Shown piece after piece: positions 1-9,031 of a stretch of DNA of 64,000 nucleotides (positions are counted from its first letter, which is position 1; every line of letters starts with the position of its first letter). The notes beneath the pieces were generated by a model, which saw nothing but the letters and a program-made list of their open reading frames with translations, had not been told where the DNA came from and searched no databases. The DNA is from Billgrantia lactosivorans (lineage in GTDB: Bacteria > Pseudomonadota > Gammaproteobacteria > Pseudomonadales > Halomonadaceae): assembly GCF_003254665.1 (NCBI RefSeq), contig NZ_QHGY01000005.1:1-64000 (forward strand), written 5' to 3'. The position numbers and the translations under genes are program-made.

Positions 1-1352
1 TGCTCGGTGCGCGCCGAGAGGTCCTCGTTGCCGCGGGCGATGGAGCGCGACGCAGGGGTCACGACGTCGATGCCCTGCTGCACCCTCTCGGTGGTGCTGT
101 AGAGGCTCTTGCGCATGGTATCCAGCGAGCCCAGCAGCGCGCCGATCTCGTCGCGAGTCTGCTCGGGCGGACGCACCGCCAGGTTGCCCGAGGCGATCTG
201 CAGGGTGAAGTCGGCGGCACGACGCACCGGCCGGGTGATCGCGCGCATGATCCACACGCTGAAGACGAGCAGCAGCACGAAACCGAGCGCCATGAAGCCC
301 AGCTGGCCCATCAGCATCTGTTGCTGGCCCCGCTCGGCGTCCTCGGCCATGCCCAGCGCCGCCAGGCGCTGCTGCTCGATCAATTGATCGACTTGCTCGG
401 TGAGGGCCTTCGCGCTTTCGCGCAGTGCCGACGTATCGTTGTTCAGCGCCATCATGGCATCGAAGGCCTCCTCTCCCGCCAGTGCATCGGCCATGGGTGC
501 CAGGCCTTCGTCAAGGAAGCTCTTCAGCGAGGTATCGAACTCCAGCGCCACCGACGTACGGTTGACGTCCCGGTCCAGGTAGTCGTCCCACAGCCCCGCC
601 ATCTGGCCGGCAATGCTGGAAAGCTCCTCGGCGTGCTCGTGCCGCGCGCTGAGGATGTCCATACGCTCCTGGGCGGTGAGCCGCTGGGGTCCTTCGCCGA
701 CCAGCTGGCCCAGCTGTTGCAGCCGAATCACGTCCTGCAGGCCGTCACGATTCAGTTCCGCCAGGCGTTCACCCGAGGCCTGCAGGCCGAACAGCCCGAC
801 ACCCCCGCTGATCGCGAGCAGCAGCAGCGCCACGAAGGTCAGCATGGAAAGCCGCGCGCGTATGCTGTGCAGGTTGATACGCGCCAGCCAACCCAGCGGC
901 CCGCGGCGAACGACCTGTCCCTGGCGGATGGCAAGACCGGAGCGGCCCGCCCTCAGACGCGCGTAGGCACGCTCTGCGAGCTCGGCCGCACCAGGTTCCA
1001 CGGCCGTGCGTACCGAGGTGTAACCGAGGCACTGCCCACCCTCGATGATGGGCGTAACGGTCGCTCTGACCCAGTAGTGATCGCCGTTCTTGCGGCGGTT
1101 CTTGACCACGCCCTGCCAGGAGTCACCGCGCTTGATCGCTCGCCACAGGTCGGCAAAGGCTTCGGGCGGCATGTCGGGATGGCGAATGAGGTTGTGATTC
1201 GCCCCGACCAGTTCTTCGTGCTCGAAACCGCTGACCTCGACGAAGGCAGCGTTGGCGTAGGTGATGCGGCCCTCGAGATCGGTCCGCGAAATCAGCAGAT
1301 GACGATCGTCAAACTTGTATTCCCGCTGCGTGACCGGCTGGTTGTTACGCAT
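1..1352 (-). CDS. Aer-like methyl-accepting chemotaxis protein with PAS domain (C-terminus cut by window edge)
   Basis: Energy or redox taxis receptor, inferred from architecture. The first ~110 residues form a PAS domain of the Aer type: a start MRNNQPVTQREYKF, then RTDLEGRITYAN and HNLIRHPDMPPEAFADLW. A hydrophobic segment follows near residue 170 (MLTFVALLLLAISGGVG), then a helical ligand-like region, a second membrane segment (MLMGQLGFMALGFVLLLVF) and a HAMP domain. The signalling domain has only begun (LSARTEQ) when the window ends. The ATG at 1352 has GAGGGAA about eight bases upstream. It lies just downstream of another receptor gene and probably shares its transcript. The family normally binds FAD in the PAS domain; whether this one does cannot be seen. 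Confidence 0.88.
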   Translation of the reverse strand, partial: MRNNQPVTQREYKFDDRHLLISRTDLEGRITYANAAFVEVSGFEHEELVGANHNLIRHPDMPPEAFADLWRAIKRGDSWQGVVKNRRKNGDHYWVRATVTPIIEGGQCLGYTSVRTAVEPGAAELAERAYARLRAGRSGLAIRQGQVVRRGPLGWLARINLHSIRARLSMLTFVALLLLAISGGVGLFGLQASGERLAELNRDGLQDVIRLQQLGQLVGEGPQRLTAQERMDILSARHEHAEELSSIAGQMAGLWDDYLDRDVNRTSVALEFDTSLKSFLDEGLAPMADALAGEEAFDAMMALNNDTSALRESAKALTEQVDQLIEQQRLAALGMAEDAERGQQQMLMGQLGFMALGFVLLLVFSVWIMRAITRPVRRAADFTLQIASGNLAVRPPEQTRDEIGALLGSLDTMRKSLYSTTERVQQGIDVVTPASRSIARGNEDLSARTE

Positions 1353-1439
1353 CTTGTTGTTCCCTCGGCTACCACGTTTCATCAGGGTTTCGGAGTACCG
1401 GCGTATGCGAGTCTCCACCTGCACAGGAGCTTCCAGGCC

Positions 1440-2783
1440 TCAGAACGAGGCCCACTGCTCCTCTTCTTCATGGCGAGACCGGCTGGGTCTCGCGTCGACA
1501 TCGTGGCGCTTGGCCGGTAACGGATCGTGATCCAGCCGAGCCGCAGCCACGTTGCCGAGATCAGGCCGCGTGTCGCGCTGCGGAATCGGATTTCCGCCCT
1601 GCTCCGCCAACTGGAAGCGCAGTACGGCCTCGCGCAGGCGCGCGGCCTCGGCCTCGAGCTGCGTCGCCGCCGTGGCCGCCTGCTGAACCAGCGCCGCGTT
1701 CTGCTGGGTCACCTGGTCCATCTGGGTCACGGCCTGGTTGACCTGGCCGATGCCGTTGCTCTGCTCCAGCGAAGCCGAGGCGATCTCGTCCATGATGTCG
1801 CTGACCCGTTGAACCGCCGCCACGATCTCGCCCATGGTCTGGCCGGCCTGGTCGACCCGGGCGCTACCGACGTCGACCTTCTCCAGCGACGCCTGGATCA
1901 GGGTGCGGATCTCGCCCGCGGCCGACGCGCTGCGCCCGGCCAGGCTGCGTACCTCCTGCGCCACCACGGCGAAGCCGCGACCGTGCTCGCCGGCGCGCGC
2001 CGCTTCGACCGAGGCGTTCAGCGCAAGGATGTTGGTCTGGAAGGCGATGGAATCGATGACCCCGATGATGTCGGACACCTTGTGCGAGCTCTCGCTGATG
2101 TCGTGCATCGTCGCGACGACCTCGCCGACCACCTCGCCCCCCTGGGCAGCGGTGCGCGACGCCTCGGCCGCGAGCTGGCTCGCCTGGCGCGCGTTGTCGG
2201 CATTCTGCTCGACGGTGGAGGCCAGCTCTTCCATGCTGGAGGCGGTCTCGGCCAGGGAGGCGGCCTGCTGTTCGGTGCGTGACGACAGCTCGCCATTGCC
2301 CTCGGCGATCTCCTGCGCGCCCAGGTAGATGCTCTCGCTGCTGCTGCGCACCGTACCCACGGTGCCTGAAAGGCCCTCCTGCATGTGCTTGAGGGAGGTG
2401 AAGAGGCGGCCGATCTCGTTATTGCCGCGGTTCTCCACCGGCTGCGAGAGATTGCCCTGGGCCAGGCCCTCGAAGTATCCGACCAGGCGGGCCAGCGGCC
2501 GCAGCACGTTGACGCTGATGCCCCACACCACGATGGCCATCACCACCGCCGATCCCAGCAGCACGGCGACGATGGCCATGCGCATCAGGTTGGCCGTGGC
2601 ATCGAACGAGGCCTGGTAGGCCGCGCCCGACTCCCCCGCGTGCGGGGCCATGGCGGCGACGGCGCTGCCGCCCTGCTGCAGTGCATGGAGGCCAAGCGCA
2701 CTCAGCGCGACGATCATCGCGCCGAAGAACAGCAGCACCAGGAACCAGCTGGCACGCACCGTCAGGTTGTCGAGATACTTCAC
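1440..2783 (-). CDS. Methyl-accepting chemotaxis protein with very short periplasmic loop
   Basis: Transmembrane chemoreceptor that passes signals to CheW/CheA. It has 447 residues, with TM1 at about 12-34, a periplasmic loop of only about 30 residues, TM2 at about 66-89, HAMP at about 90-145 and a cytoplasmic signalling domain. The hairpin tip ([18 protein letters not shown]) is near residues 248-265. The loop is too small for a classical ligand domain, so it may sense through the membrane or by association with another receptor. It ends in QWASF, which resembles the NWETF-type pentapeptide that tethers CheR and CheB in enteric receptors. A sigma-28-like site lies upstream, so it can be transcribed separately from cheW. 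Confidence 0.93.
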   Translation of the reverse strand: MKYLDNLTVRASWFLVLLFFGAMIVALSALGLHALQQGGSAVAAMAPHAGESGAAYQASFDATANLMRMAIVAVLLGSAVVMAIVVWGISVNVLRPLARLVGYFEGLAQGNLSQPVENRGNNEIGRLFTSLKHMQEGLSGTVGTVRSSSESIYLGAQEIAEGNGELSSRTEQQAASLAETASSMEELASTVEQNADNARQASQLAAEASRTAAQGGEVVGEVVATMHDISESSHKVSDIIGVIDSIAFQTNILALNASVEAARAGEHGRGFAVVAQEVRSLAGRSASAAGEIRTLIQASLEKVDVGSARVDQAGQTMGEIVAAVQRVSDIMDEIASASLEQSNGIGQVNQAVTQMDQVTQQNAALVQQAATAATQLEAEAARLREAVLRFQLAEQGGNPIPQRDTRPDLGNVAAARLDHDPLPAKRHDVDARPSRSRHEEEEQWASF

Positions 2784-2824
2784 GTCATCCCCTCAATTCA
2801 GCAGAAAGACCGTCTTCCAAACGG

Positions 2825-2851
2825 ACATCGGCAAGGGCGAGGCGAACTTTA
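2825..2851 (-). promoter_or_regulatory. Sigma-28 (FliA)-type promoter of the chemoreceptor gene
   Basis: On the minus strand a -35 TAAAGTTC is followed by 11 bases and a -10 GCCGATGT. The enteric consensus is TAAAGTTT-N11-GCCGATAA, so only the last -10 bases and the last -35 base differ. It ends about 40 bp upstream of the receptor start. Confidence 0.72.
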
Positions 2852-2864
2852 GTGCCGCCGCGCC

Positions 2865-3359
2865 TCACTCGGCCACGCGTTCGACCAGCTCCATCTCGTC
2901 GCTGGTCAGGAGCTTGTCGATATCGACGATCACCAGCATGCGGTCCTCGAGGCTGCCGAGCCCGCTGAGGAAGTCCGACGACAGGGTCACGCCGAATTCG
3001 GGAGCCGGCTTGATCTGGTCGGGCGCGAGGGTCATCACGTCGGACACGCCGTCGACGACGATACCGACGACCCGATCCTCGACATTCACCACGATCACCA
3101 CGGTCTGGCCGCCGTACTCCACCTTGTCGAGATGGAACTTGATGCGCAGGTCGACGATCGGCACGATCACCCCACGCAGGTTGGTCACCCCCTTGATGAA
3201 GTCCGGCGCATTGGCGATGCGCGTGACGTTCTCGTAGCCGCGGATCTCCTGCACCTTGAGGATGTCGACGGCATACTCTTCGTCGCCCAGCGAGAACACC
3301 AGGAATTCACGGTTGTGGGCTTCGGCTGCGGCCAGTGCTGCTTCGTTCGTCTGGTTCAT
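2865..3359 (-). CDS. cheW: Chemotaxis coupling protein CheW
   Basis: Scaffold that links chemoreceptors to the CheA kinase in cytoplasmic arrays. It has 164 residues, typical for the family, and is a single CheW domain: [21 protein letters not shown], then [13 protein letters not shown], then DGVSDVMTL and IKPAPEFG. I start it at ATG 3359, which has GGAG eight bases upstream. A TTG at 3365 in the same frame would overlap the cheA stop codon and would add two residues. It follows cheA directly and so is almost certainly translated from the same message. Confidence 0.96.
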   Translation of the reverse strand: MNQTNEAALAAAEAHNREFLVFSLGDEEYAVDILKVQEIRGYENVTRIANAPDFIKGVTNLRGVIVPIVDLRIKFHLDKVEYGGQTVVIVVNVEDRVVGIVVDGVSDVMTLAPDQIKPAPEFGVTLSSDFLSGLGSLEDRMLVIVDIDKLLTSDEMELVERVAE

Positions 3360-3361
3360 GG

Positions 3362-5470
3362 TCAAATCTCCAGCGCTTTGTCGGTAAGGGCTTCGAGGGA
3401 TTGCGATTCACGTTCGGGCCGGCGCTTCTCCTTCTTGGCCCGGCTGAGGCGATGCAGGCCGGTGATATCGAGGATCAGCGCCACGCTGCCATCGCCGAGG
3501 ATGGTCGCGGCGGATACCCCCGGCACCTTGCGGTAGTTCGTTTCCAGGTTCTTGACCACCACCTGCTGCTGGCCGACCAGGTCGTCCACCAGCAGCGCGT
3601 AGCGCCGACCCTCGCCCTGCACGATCACGGCGATGGTCTCGGTGAGCCTGGTCTTGGCGTTCGGCACGTCCAGCGCCTCGTGCACCGCGACGACCGGCAG
3701 GTATTCGTCGCGCACCTTGAGCACCACGTCGTCACCGGCCATGGCGTAGAGATCCTCCTTGGCCGGCTGCAGCGATTCGAGCACGGCGGACAACGGCAGG
3801 ATGAACATCTCGTTGCCGACCTTGATCGACATGCCGTCGAGGATCGCCAGGGTCAGCGGCAGCACGATGCGAATGGTGGTGCCCTCGCCCGGCCTGGACA
3901 TGATCAGCACGTGGCCGCCCATGCCCTGGATGTTGCGCTTGACCACGTCCATGCCGACGCCGCGGCCGGAGACGTCGGTCACCTCCTTGGCGGTGGAGAA
4001 GCCCGGGGCGAAGATGAGCTGCCACACCTCGTCGTCGCTCATGGTGTCCGATACCGGCAAGCCGTTCTCGCGCGCCTTGGCCAGCAGCCTGTCGCGATTG
4101 AGGCCGGCGCCGTCGTCGATCACCTCGATGATGATGTTGCCACCCTGGTGCTTGGCCGAAAGCACCAGCTTGCCGGTGCGCGGCTTGCCGGCCGCCTCGC
4201 GCACGTCGGGTGGCTCGATGCCGTGGTCGAGGCTGTTGCGCACGAGGTGCGTCAGCGGGTCGATGATGCGCTCGGTGAGGCTCTTGTCGAGCTCGGTGGA
4301 CTCGCCCTCGGTGACCAGCTCGATCTCCTTGCCCAGCTTGCCGGCGGTCTCGCGCACGACCCGGGGAAAGCGGCTGAAGACGAAATCCATCGGGATCATG
4401 CGGATCGACATCACCGATTCCTGCAGGTCCCGCGCGTTGCGCTGCAGCAGGCTCATGCCGTTGAGCAGCGCGCTGTCGGCGACGCCGTCCATTTCGCTGA
4501 CGGTCTGGTCGAGCATCGACTGGGTGATGATCAGCTCACCCACCAGGTTGATGATCTGATCGACCTTGTCGACAGACACCCGGATCGAAGTCGACTCGCC
4601 GCCCCCCTTGGGCTTGTTCTTCGCCTTGGCGGGTCGGGCATCGTCGGCCGGCTTGGCCGCGGCCGGCCTGGGCGCAGCCGCGGGCGGCGGCGGACTGGCT
4701 TCGGCCTCGGCGGGCTTCGGCGCTGCCCGCCCCTCGCTCGCGGGCGCCTGCTCCTCGGCCTGGGGCGCCGCGGCACGGATCTTGACCTGATCGGCGTCGA
4801 CGATGAAGCACATCACCGCCTCGATATCCTCGCTGCCGACGGAGGAGGCCAGCGTGACCTCGTAGCACGCCTCGTCGCCACCGTGTGAGATGACCTCGCC
4901 CAGCTGCCCCAGCTCTTCGACGAGCAGCTGACGATCCTTCTCGCCCACGTTGAGCAGCGTGACGATGCAATGATTGGCGCCGGCCTCGCTGCCTTGCTCG
5001 GCCGTGGCGGCCGGCGCCGGTTCCGGCTGGGGTTCCGGCTTCGGCGCCGGCGCAGCGGGCGCCCCGCCCTCGAGGTCCTGTCCTATCTCCTCGAGCGCAA
5101 GCCGCTGCAGCGTCTCGCAGATGCGCTCGAAAGCCTCCTGATCGGGCTCGGCGCTGTTGCGATACGCGTCTAGCTGATCACTGAGCATATCCTTGGTTTC
5201 CAGAAAGAGATCGACAATGTCCCGACGCAGCTTGAGCTCGCCCTTGCGGGTATGGTCGAGCAGGTTCTCGAACAGGTGCGTGGTTCTCTGGAGCACGTCG
5301 AAACCGAACGTGCCGGCGCCACCCTTGATCGAATGCGCCGCCCTGAAGATGGCATTGAGCTGCTCGGTATCCGGCTCGTCCACGTCGAGCTCCAGGAGGT
5401 AGCGCTCCATGTCGGCCAGCAGCTCTTCGGCTTCCTCGAAGAAAGTGTCATAGAAATCCGTGATATCCAT
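3362..5470 (-). CDS. cheA: Chemotaxis histidine kinase CheA
   Basis: Autophosphorylating kinase of the chemotaxis array that feeds CheY and CheB. It has 702 residues: an N-terminal HPt domain with the phosphorylated His at about 46 (RAAHSIKGG), a P2-like region, a Pro/Ala-rich linker near 200-275, the dimerisation domain ([11 protein letters not shown]), an ATPase domain ([23 protein letters not shown]) and a C-terminal CheW-like regulatory domain. I chose ATG 5470 because AGGTGG sits seven bases upstream. A GTG at 5482 in the same frame has no Shine-Dalgarno sequence. It lies between motB and cheW in an enteric-like motAB-cheAW order. Confidence 0.97.
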   Translation of the reverse strand: MDITDFYDTFFEEAEELLADMERYLLELDVDEPDTEQLNAIFRAAHSIKGGAGTFGFDVLQRTTHLFENLLDHTRKGELKLRRDIVDLFLETKDMLSDQLDAYRNSAEPDQEAFERICETLQRLALEEIGQDLEGGAPAAPAPKPEPQPEPAPAATAEQGSEAGANHCIVTLLNVGEKDRQLLVEELGQLGEVISHGGDEACYEVTLASSVGSEDIEAVMCFIVDADQVKIRAAAPQAEEQAPASEGRAAPKPAEAEASPPPPAAAPRPAAAKPADDARPAKAKNKPKGGGESTSIRVSVDKVDQIINLVGELIITQSMLDQTVSEMDGVADSALLNGMSLLQRNARDLQESVMSIRMIPMDFVFSRFPRVVRETAGKLGKEIELVTEGESTELDKSLTERIIDPLTHLVRNSLDHGIEPPDVREAAGKPRTGKLVLSAKHQGGNIIIEVIDDGAGLNRDRLLAKARENGLPVSDTMSDDEVWQLIFAPGFSTAKEVTDVSGRGVGMDVVKRNIQGMGGHVLIMSRPGEGTTIRIVLPLTLAILDGMSIKVGNEMFILPLSAVLESLQPAKEDLYAMAGDDVVLKVRDEYLPVVAVHEALDVPNAKTRLTETIAVIVQGEGRRYALLVDDLVGQQQVVVKNLETNYRKVPGVSAATILGDGSVALILDITGLHRLSRAKKEKRRPERESQSLEALTDKALEI

Positions 5471-5498
5471 GCGCTTTACCACCTGGTGTCAAAATGGG

Positions 5499-6446
5499 TT
5501 ATTGGGGGTTGAGAGAACGACGCAAGCCTTCGGTGAATTGGGTGACGGGCGCCAGGTCCACTTCGCTGTCGGAGCGCGTGCTCAGCGGGCTCGGCACGCC
5601 GGGACCGTTCAGAATATCCGGCTGGCGAATGTACTCCGCGACCTCGGGCAGCAGCACCAGCAGCTCGATCCGGCGGTTGTCCGCATCGAACGGATCGGTG
5701 TCGGGCAACAGCACGCGGTCGGCGTAGCCGGAGACCCGCAGCAGCTTCTCCGAATCGAGCCCGCCGGCGACCAGTTCGCGGCGCGAGGCATTGGCACGGT
5801 CGCTGGAAAGTTCCCAGTTGCTGTAGCCCCGATACCCGCCGGCATAGGGGCGGCTGTCGGTATGCCCGCCGATGCTCAGGTCGTTGGGCAGGTCGTTGAG
5901 CAGCGGCGCGATGGTGCGCAGCAGGTTGCGCATGTAGGGCTCGACGCGGTCGCTGCCGACGGCGAACATGGGGCGCTGTTCGGTATCGAGCAACTGGATG
6001 CGCAACCCCTCCGGGGTGAGGTCGAAGCGCATCTGCTGACGCAGCACGCGCAGCTCGGGGTCGGCCTCGATCACCGCTTCGATGCGCCGCTGAAGGTCCA
6101 TGAAGAAGCGACGCTGCTGCTCGCTCGGGCGCGAAAACTCGCGGGTATCGATACGCGCCCGCTCGCCGTCGCTGTGGGCCGGGTCGGGCCCGCCACCGGG
6201 AATGGCCAGGGTGCTGCCGGAACGATCCCCGCCCGACACGGCGCTGGCCAGCGGTGTACTGAAGTACTCCGCCACGCCCTCGCGCTGCTCGTCGCTCGAC
6301 ACCGACAGGATCCACATCACCAGGAACAGCGCCATCAGGGCCGTCATGAAGTCGGCCAGGGCGATCTTCCAGCTGCCGCCGTGGTGACGATGGACGACCT
6401 TCTTGCGCCGAACGATGATCGGGCGCTTGTCTCCCCCCGCACTCAT
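5499..6446 (-). CDS. motB: Flagellar motor stator protein MotB
   Basis: Peptidoglycan-anchored half of the flagellar stator. It has 315 residues, with a basic N-terminus, one transmembrane helix starting near residue 28 and the proton-binding Asp at about 32 (ADFMTALMALFLVMW). The C-terminal OmpA-like peptidoglycan-binding domain carries GGHTDSRPY and DADNRRIELL. The start codon overlaps the motA stop as ATGA, which implies translational coupling to keep MotA and MotB balanced. An H+ rather than Na+ stator is likely from its MotB-like TM, but ion choice cannot be settled from sequence reading alone. Confidence 0.96.
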   Translation of the reverse strand: MSAGGDKRPIIVRRKKVVHRHHGGSWKIALADFMTALMALFLVMWILSVSSDEQREGVAEYFSTPLASAVSGGDRSGSTLAIPGGGPDPAHSDGERARIDTREFSRPSEQQRRFFMDLQRRIEAVIEADPELRVLRQQMRFDLTPEGLRIQLLDTEQRPMFAVGSDRVEPYMRNLLRTIAPLLNDLPNDLSIGGHTDSRPYAGGYRGYSNWELSSDRANASRRELVAGGLDSEKLLRVSGYADRVLLPDTDPFDADNRRIELLVLLPEVAEYIRQPDILNGPGVPSPLSTRSDSEVDLAPVTQFTEGLRRSLNPQ

Positions 6447-7315
6447 TCCGCTGTTGCACCCGACTTGGCATTACGCACGTAGGTTTCCAGCTCGGTGAAG
6501 CCCGGGCGCTCCGCGCTGTGCAGCGCCTTGCGGCCGAACTCCACCGCCAGCTGCGGCGCGTAGCCGTGCAGGCTGGCGAGCAGCGTGATGCGAATGCACT
6601 GGAGCATTTTTTCCGCTTCCTTGACCTGGCGCTCGATGCTGCTGGCCACCGGGTTGATGAAGCCGTAGCCGATCAGGATGCCGAGGAAAGTACCCACCAG
6701 GGCATGGGCGATCATCTCGCCCATCTGCTCGGGGCCGGCATCGGCGTAGGTCAGCGCCTTGACCACCCCCATCACCGCCGCGACGATGCCGAACGCGGGC
6801 ATGGCATCGCCCACCTTGGCGATGGCATCCGCGGGGATGTGCGCCTCCTGCTCGAAGGTCTCGATCTCATGGAGCATCAATTCGTCGATCTCCATGGGGT
6901 CCATGCCGCCGGCCACCATCAGGCGCAGGTAGTCGGTCAGGAAATTCATGATCATCGGGTCGGCCAGCACCCTGGGGTGCTCCTGGAACAGGGCGCTCTC
7001 CTGGGGGCTGTCGATGTCGCGTTCGATGCCGAGCATGCCCTCGCGGCGGACCTTGGTCAGCAGCTTGAACTGCACCGCCAGCAGCTCCATGTACATCTGC
7101 TTGTTGTACTTCCGCGTACGCCGCAGCTTGGGCAGGATCTTGAAGGTCGCCTTGATCGCCTTGCCGTTGTTGGCGGCGATGAAGGCCCCGACCCCGGCGC
7201 CGCCAATCATCAGCAGCTCGGTCGGCTGATAGAGCGGACCGAGGAAGCCCCCGGCCAGCACGAAGCCGCCAAAGACGCACAGCATGACTACGAGGTAACC
7301 CAGAAGAATCAGCAC
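6443..7315 (-). CDS. motA: Flagellar motor stator protein MotA
   Basis: Integral membrane stator subunit that, with MotB, conducts ions and drives the rotor. It has 290 residues. It starts at a GTG (7315), with AAGGG about nine bases upstream. The protein has four hydrophobic segments; the conserved Pro-containing stretch PAFGIVAAVMGVVKAL lies before the third and GTFLGILIGYGF forms the fourth. The charged cytoplasmic loop that touches the rotor lies between the second and third segments. It heads the motA-motB-cheA-cheW operon and has a sigma-28-type promoter just upstream. Confidence 0.96.
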   Translation of the reverse strand: MLILLGYLVVMLCVFGGFVLAGGFLGPLYQPTELLMIGGAGVGAFIAANNGKAIKATFKILPKLRRTRKYNKQMYMELLAVQFKLLTKVRREGMLGIERDIDSPQESALFQEHPRVLADPMIMNFLTDYLRLMVAGGMDPMEIDELMLHEIETFEQEAHIPADAIAKVGDAMPAFGIVAAVMGVVKALTYADAGPEQMGEMIAHALVGTFLGILIGYGFINPVASSIERQVKEAEKMLQCIRITLLASLHGYAPQLAVEFGRKALHSAERPGFTELETYVRNAKSGATAE

Positions 7316-7357
7316 AAACGATACCCTTCAATGCATGTAAGCCGTCGTTATCACTAC

Positions 7358-7384
7358 TTATCGGCCAAGCATTGCCGCACTTGA
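7358..7384 (-). promoter_or_regulatory. Sigma-28 (FliA)-type promoter of motAB-cheAW
   Basis: Minus strand TCAAGTGC, 11 bases, then GCCGATAA. The -10 octamer matches the enteric consensus exactly, and the -35 octamer keeps the AAGT core. It lies 43 bases upstream of the motA GTG and fits motA operons being late flagellar genes. Confidence 0.8.
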
Positions 7385-7441
7385 GGCCTGGCGGCCAAAA
7401 AGTGAAGGCGAGTTCGCTCGGCGCCCCATTCATGCTCCTGA

Positions 7442-7475
7442 CGGCAAGACGCCGCCCGAAGGCGGCGTCTTGCCG
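7442..7475 (-). terminator. Very stable hairpin after flhDC
   Basis: A perfect 15-bp stem (arms 7442-7456 and 7461-7475) closes a four-base loop that reads UUCG in the minus-strand transcript, with a C-G closing pair. It lies 27 bases past the flhC stop. There is no U-tract, so it may act as a Rho-independent terminator of weak type, a pause site or an mRNA 3' protector. Confidence 0.6.
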
Positions 7476-7501
7476 GTAGGAAGAGCTCGACACGGGGAGC
7501 G

Positions 7502-8077
7502 TCAGCCGACCTGCTTGAGCGAGACCTCGCGACTGGCGGCCTCTTCCGCCTCACGCTCGCGGCGCTTGCGAGTCTTGCCGGCACGCGAGGGCGGCATGCA
7601 GATACCGCAGACGTAGTCGTGGTCCGGCGTGTGGGCATGGGCGACGAAGTGCCCACTGCAATGGGTGCAGGCGGAAAGCTGCAGCAGCTCGCTCTCGAAG
7701 AACCTGACCAGGGTCCAGGCGCGGGTCAGCCCCAGCACCGGCTCGGCCTGGTCGATGCTGACCTGCTCGTTATAGAGCCGATAGGCCGTGACGAAGGCCT
7801 GCATCCGCTCGCATTTCTGCTCCTCGAGCAGGCTGCGATAGATGTTGTAGAACAGCGAGGCGTGCACGTTCGGCAGCCAGGTGATGAACCAGTCGGTGGA
7901 GAAAGGCAGCATGCCCTTGGGCGGCGACATGCCACGCACTTCCTTGAACAGACGGATCAGGCGGGCACGGCTCAGGTCGGTCTCGGTTTCCAGCACCTGA
8001 AGGCGAGCCCCCAGCTCGATCAGCTCGATGGCGAGCTGAACCTGCTGCATTTCCTCGACGAGGCTTTTCTGCGACAT
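7502..8077 (-). CDS. flhC: Flagellar master regulator subunit FlhC
   Basis: With FlhD it forms the FlhD4C2 activator of class II flagellar genes. It has 191 residues, the enteric size. The C-terminal zinc site is visible as two Cys pairs, CTHC and CGIC, about 18 residues apart. The N-terminal part includes [14 protein letters not shown] and [10 protein letters not shown], typical of FlhC. It begins three bases after the flhD stop. A UUCG hairpin follows the gene. Using FlhDC instead of FleQ or FlrA places the organism among gammaproteobacteria or betaproteobacteria with enteric-like flagellar control. Confidence 0.96.
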   Translation of the reverse strand: MSQKSLVEEMQQVQLAIELIELGARLQVLETETDLSRARLIRLFKEVRGMSPPKGMLPFSTDWFITWLPNVHASLFYNIYRSLLEEQKCERMQAFVTAYRLYNEQVSIDQAEPVLGLTRAWTLVRFFESELLQLSACTHCSGHFVAHAHTPDHDYVCGICMPPSRAGKTRKRREREAEEAASREVSLKQVG

Positions 8078-8080
8078 CGC

Positions 8081-8407
8081 TCACACCCCCCGTGACAGGG
8101 TTGCGGCACCATGGCCCGCCATCAGCAGCGAGGCATGGAACTGCGACAATCCATTGTCACGGGGGTTGTCGACGACCTGGCGCAGCTGCTCGGCTCCATC
8201 GAAGCCGAAATGGCAGAGCAACTGGTTGGTACGAGCCAGGCGAGTCAGCTGGGAGGCGCCGAGAGACACGAGCAGATCGGCGGTCTCGTCATCGATCTTG
8301 AGACGGAACATCGCCGCGGCGCGGTCGTCGTTGAGCAGACGCTGGGCCAGCAACAGATAGGCAAGATTCAGCTCCTGGATCTCATCCAGGTGGTTGGTAT
8401 TCATCAT
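8081..8407 (-). CDS. flhD: Flagellar master regulator subunit FlhD
   Basis: Partner of FlhC in the class I flagellar activator. It has 108 residues, mostly helical, with family landmarks LDEIQELNLAYLLLAQRL, AAMFRLKIDDE and NQLLCHFGFD. Two consecutive ATGs are present; the first (8407) has AGGG seven bases upstream and was chosen. The long AT-rich region before it probably holds the promoter and regulatory sites that decide whether the cell becomes motile. Confidence 0.95.
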   Translation of the reverse strand: MMNTNHLDEIQELNLAYLLLAQRLLNDDRAAAMFRLKIDDETADLLVSLGASQLTRLARTNQLLCHFGFDGAEQLRQVVDNPRDNGLSQFHASLLMAGHGAATLSRGV

Positions 8408-8740
8408 TCAGTTTCCCTGCACGCTATTGATTCGCGTGTCCTTTGTTTTCTTGTAACGTACTTATTCAGGACTGCGGCCAAGAGATACGTCGTGTAGTAC
8501 AACGAAGCCACCAGGCAGCACCTGATAAGGACATATCCCCAACACCAGGCATTGTGACTACAGATTTGATACCTGCCAAGCTTATTCAACGCAAGGTCTA
8601 TTCAGACTAAAAGATGAGCTGGCTAAGCCTTCGAGATGAAATTGTTAAGACCTTGTGCGGGCGCACAAAAAAACACACTTCATGGCCTTGACAAACGCAA
8701 GAACATGCACTTTGGGTTACATTTTTTTACAAAAACACCG
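8408..8740 (-). promoter_or_regulatory. AT-rich regulatory region upstream of flhDC
   Basis: This stretch contains no convincing gene and is clearly richer in A/T than its flanks. It holds a 6+6 inverted repeat, TTGTGC-GGGC-GCACAA, at 8653-8668. Next to that lies a run of A on the plus strand, and T/A tracts sit near 8720-8735. In enteric bacteria this interval upstream of flhD is the target of many regulators (CRP, OmpR, RcsB, LrhA); none can be assigned here. No clear -10/-35 pair was picked. Confidence 0.5.
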
Positions 8741-9031
8741 TTACCCATCTCGCCGATTTCCCTGTGACTCGGCAATTTCATAGACCCAGACCAGCAGCTC
8801 GGCGATCACCTGGTACAGCATCGGCGGGATCCGCTCGTCCAGGTCCAGCCCCATCAGCAGCGCCACCAGTTCGGGGGCGTCATGGACGTAGATCCCCTGT
8901 CGCCTGGCTTCGGCCAGGATGCGCTCCGCCATGTCGCCGTAGCCCTTGGCCAGTACTCGCGGCGCATCATCGCCATCGCGGTAGGCCAGCGCCACCGCCT
9001 GACGCCGCCGTTCAGGCTTCGGTTCCGTCAT
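8741..9031 (-). CDS. FlhB C-terminal-domain-like protein (FlhX type)
   Basis: Small cytoplasmic protein of about 96 residues matching the cytoplasmic tail of FlhB, the export-gate protein whose cleavage switches substrate class. It shows AVALAYRDGDDAPRVLAKG, where FlhB has its pre-cleavage beta strand, then GIYVHDAPELVALLMGLDLDERIPPMLYQVIAELL, the conserved post-cleavage helix and strand. The NPTH autocleavage motif is absent. ATG 9031 was chosen because GGAG sits six bases upstream; it overlaps the end of the fliK-like gene. Free FlhB tails can substitute for the cleaved FlhB fragment in other bacteria. Confidence 0.85.
   Translation of the reverse strand: MTEPKPERRRQAVALAYRDGDDAPRVLAKGYGDMAERILAEARRQGIYVHDAPELVALLMGLDLDERIPPMLYQVIAELLVWVYEIAESQGNRRDG

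Noticed and set aside
3335..4888. Long plus-strand open frame (517 codons) opposite cheA
   Set aside because: High-GC antisense shadow; rich in His, Leu, Arg, Gly, with no family pattern, and fully inside an obvious cheA.
8707..8755. T/A tracts upstream of flhDC considered as a terminator for flhX
   Set aside because: No pairing GC stem next to the tracts; left as part of the AT-rich regulatory region.
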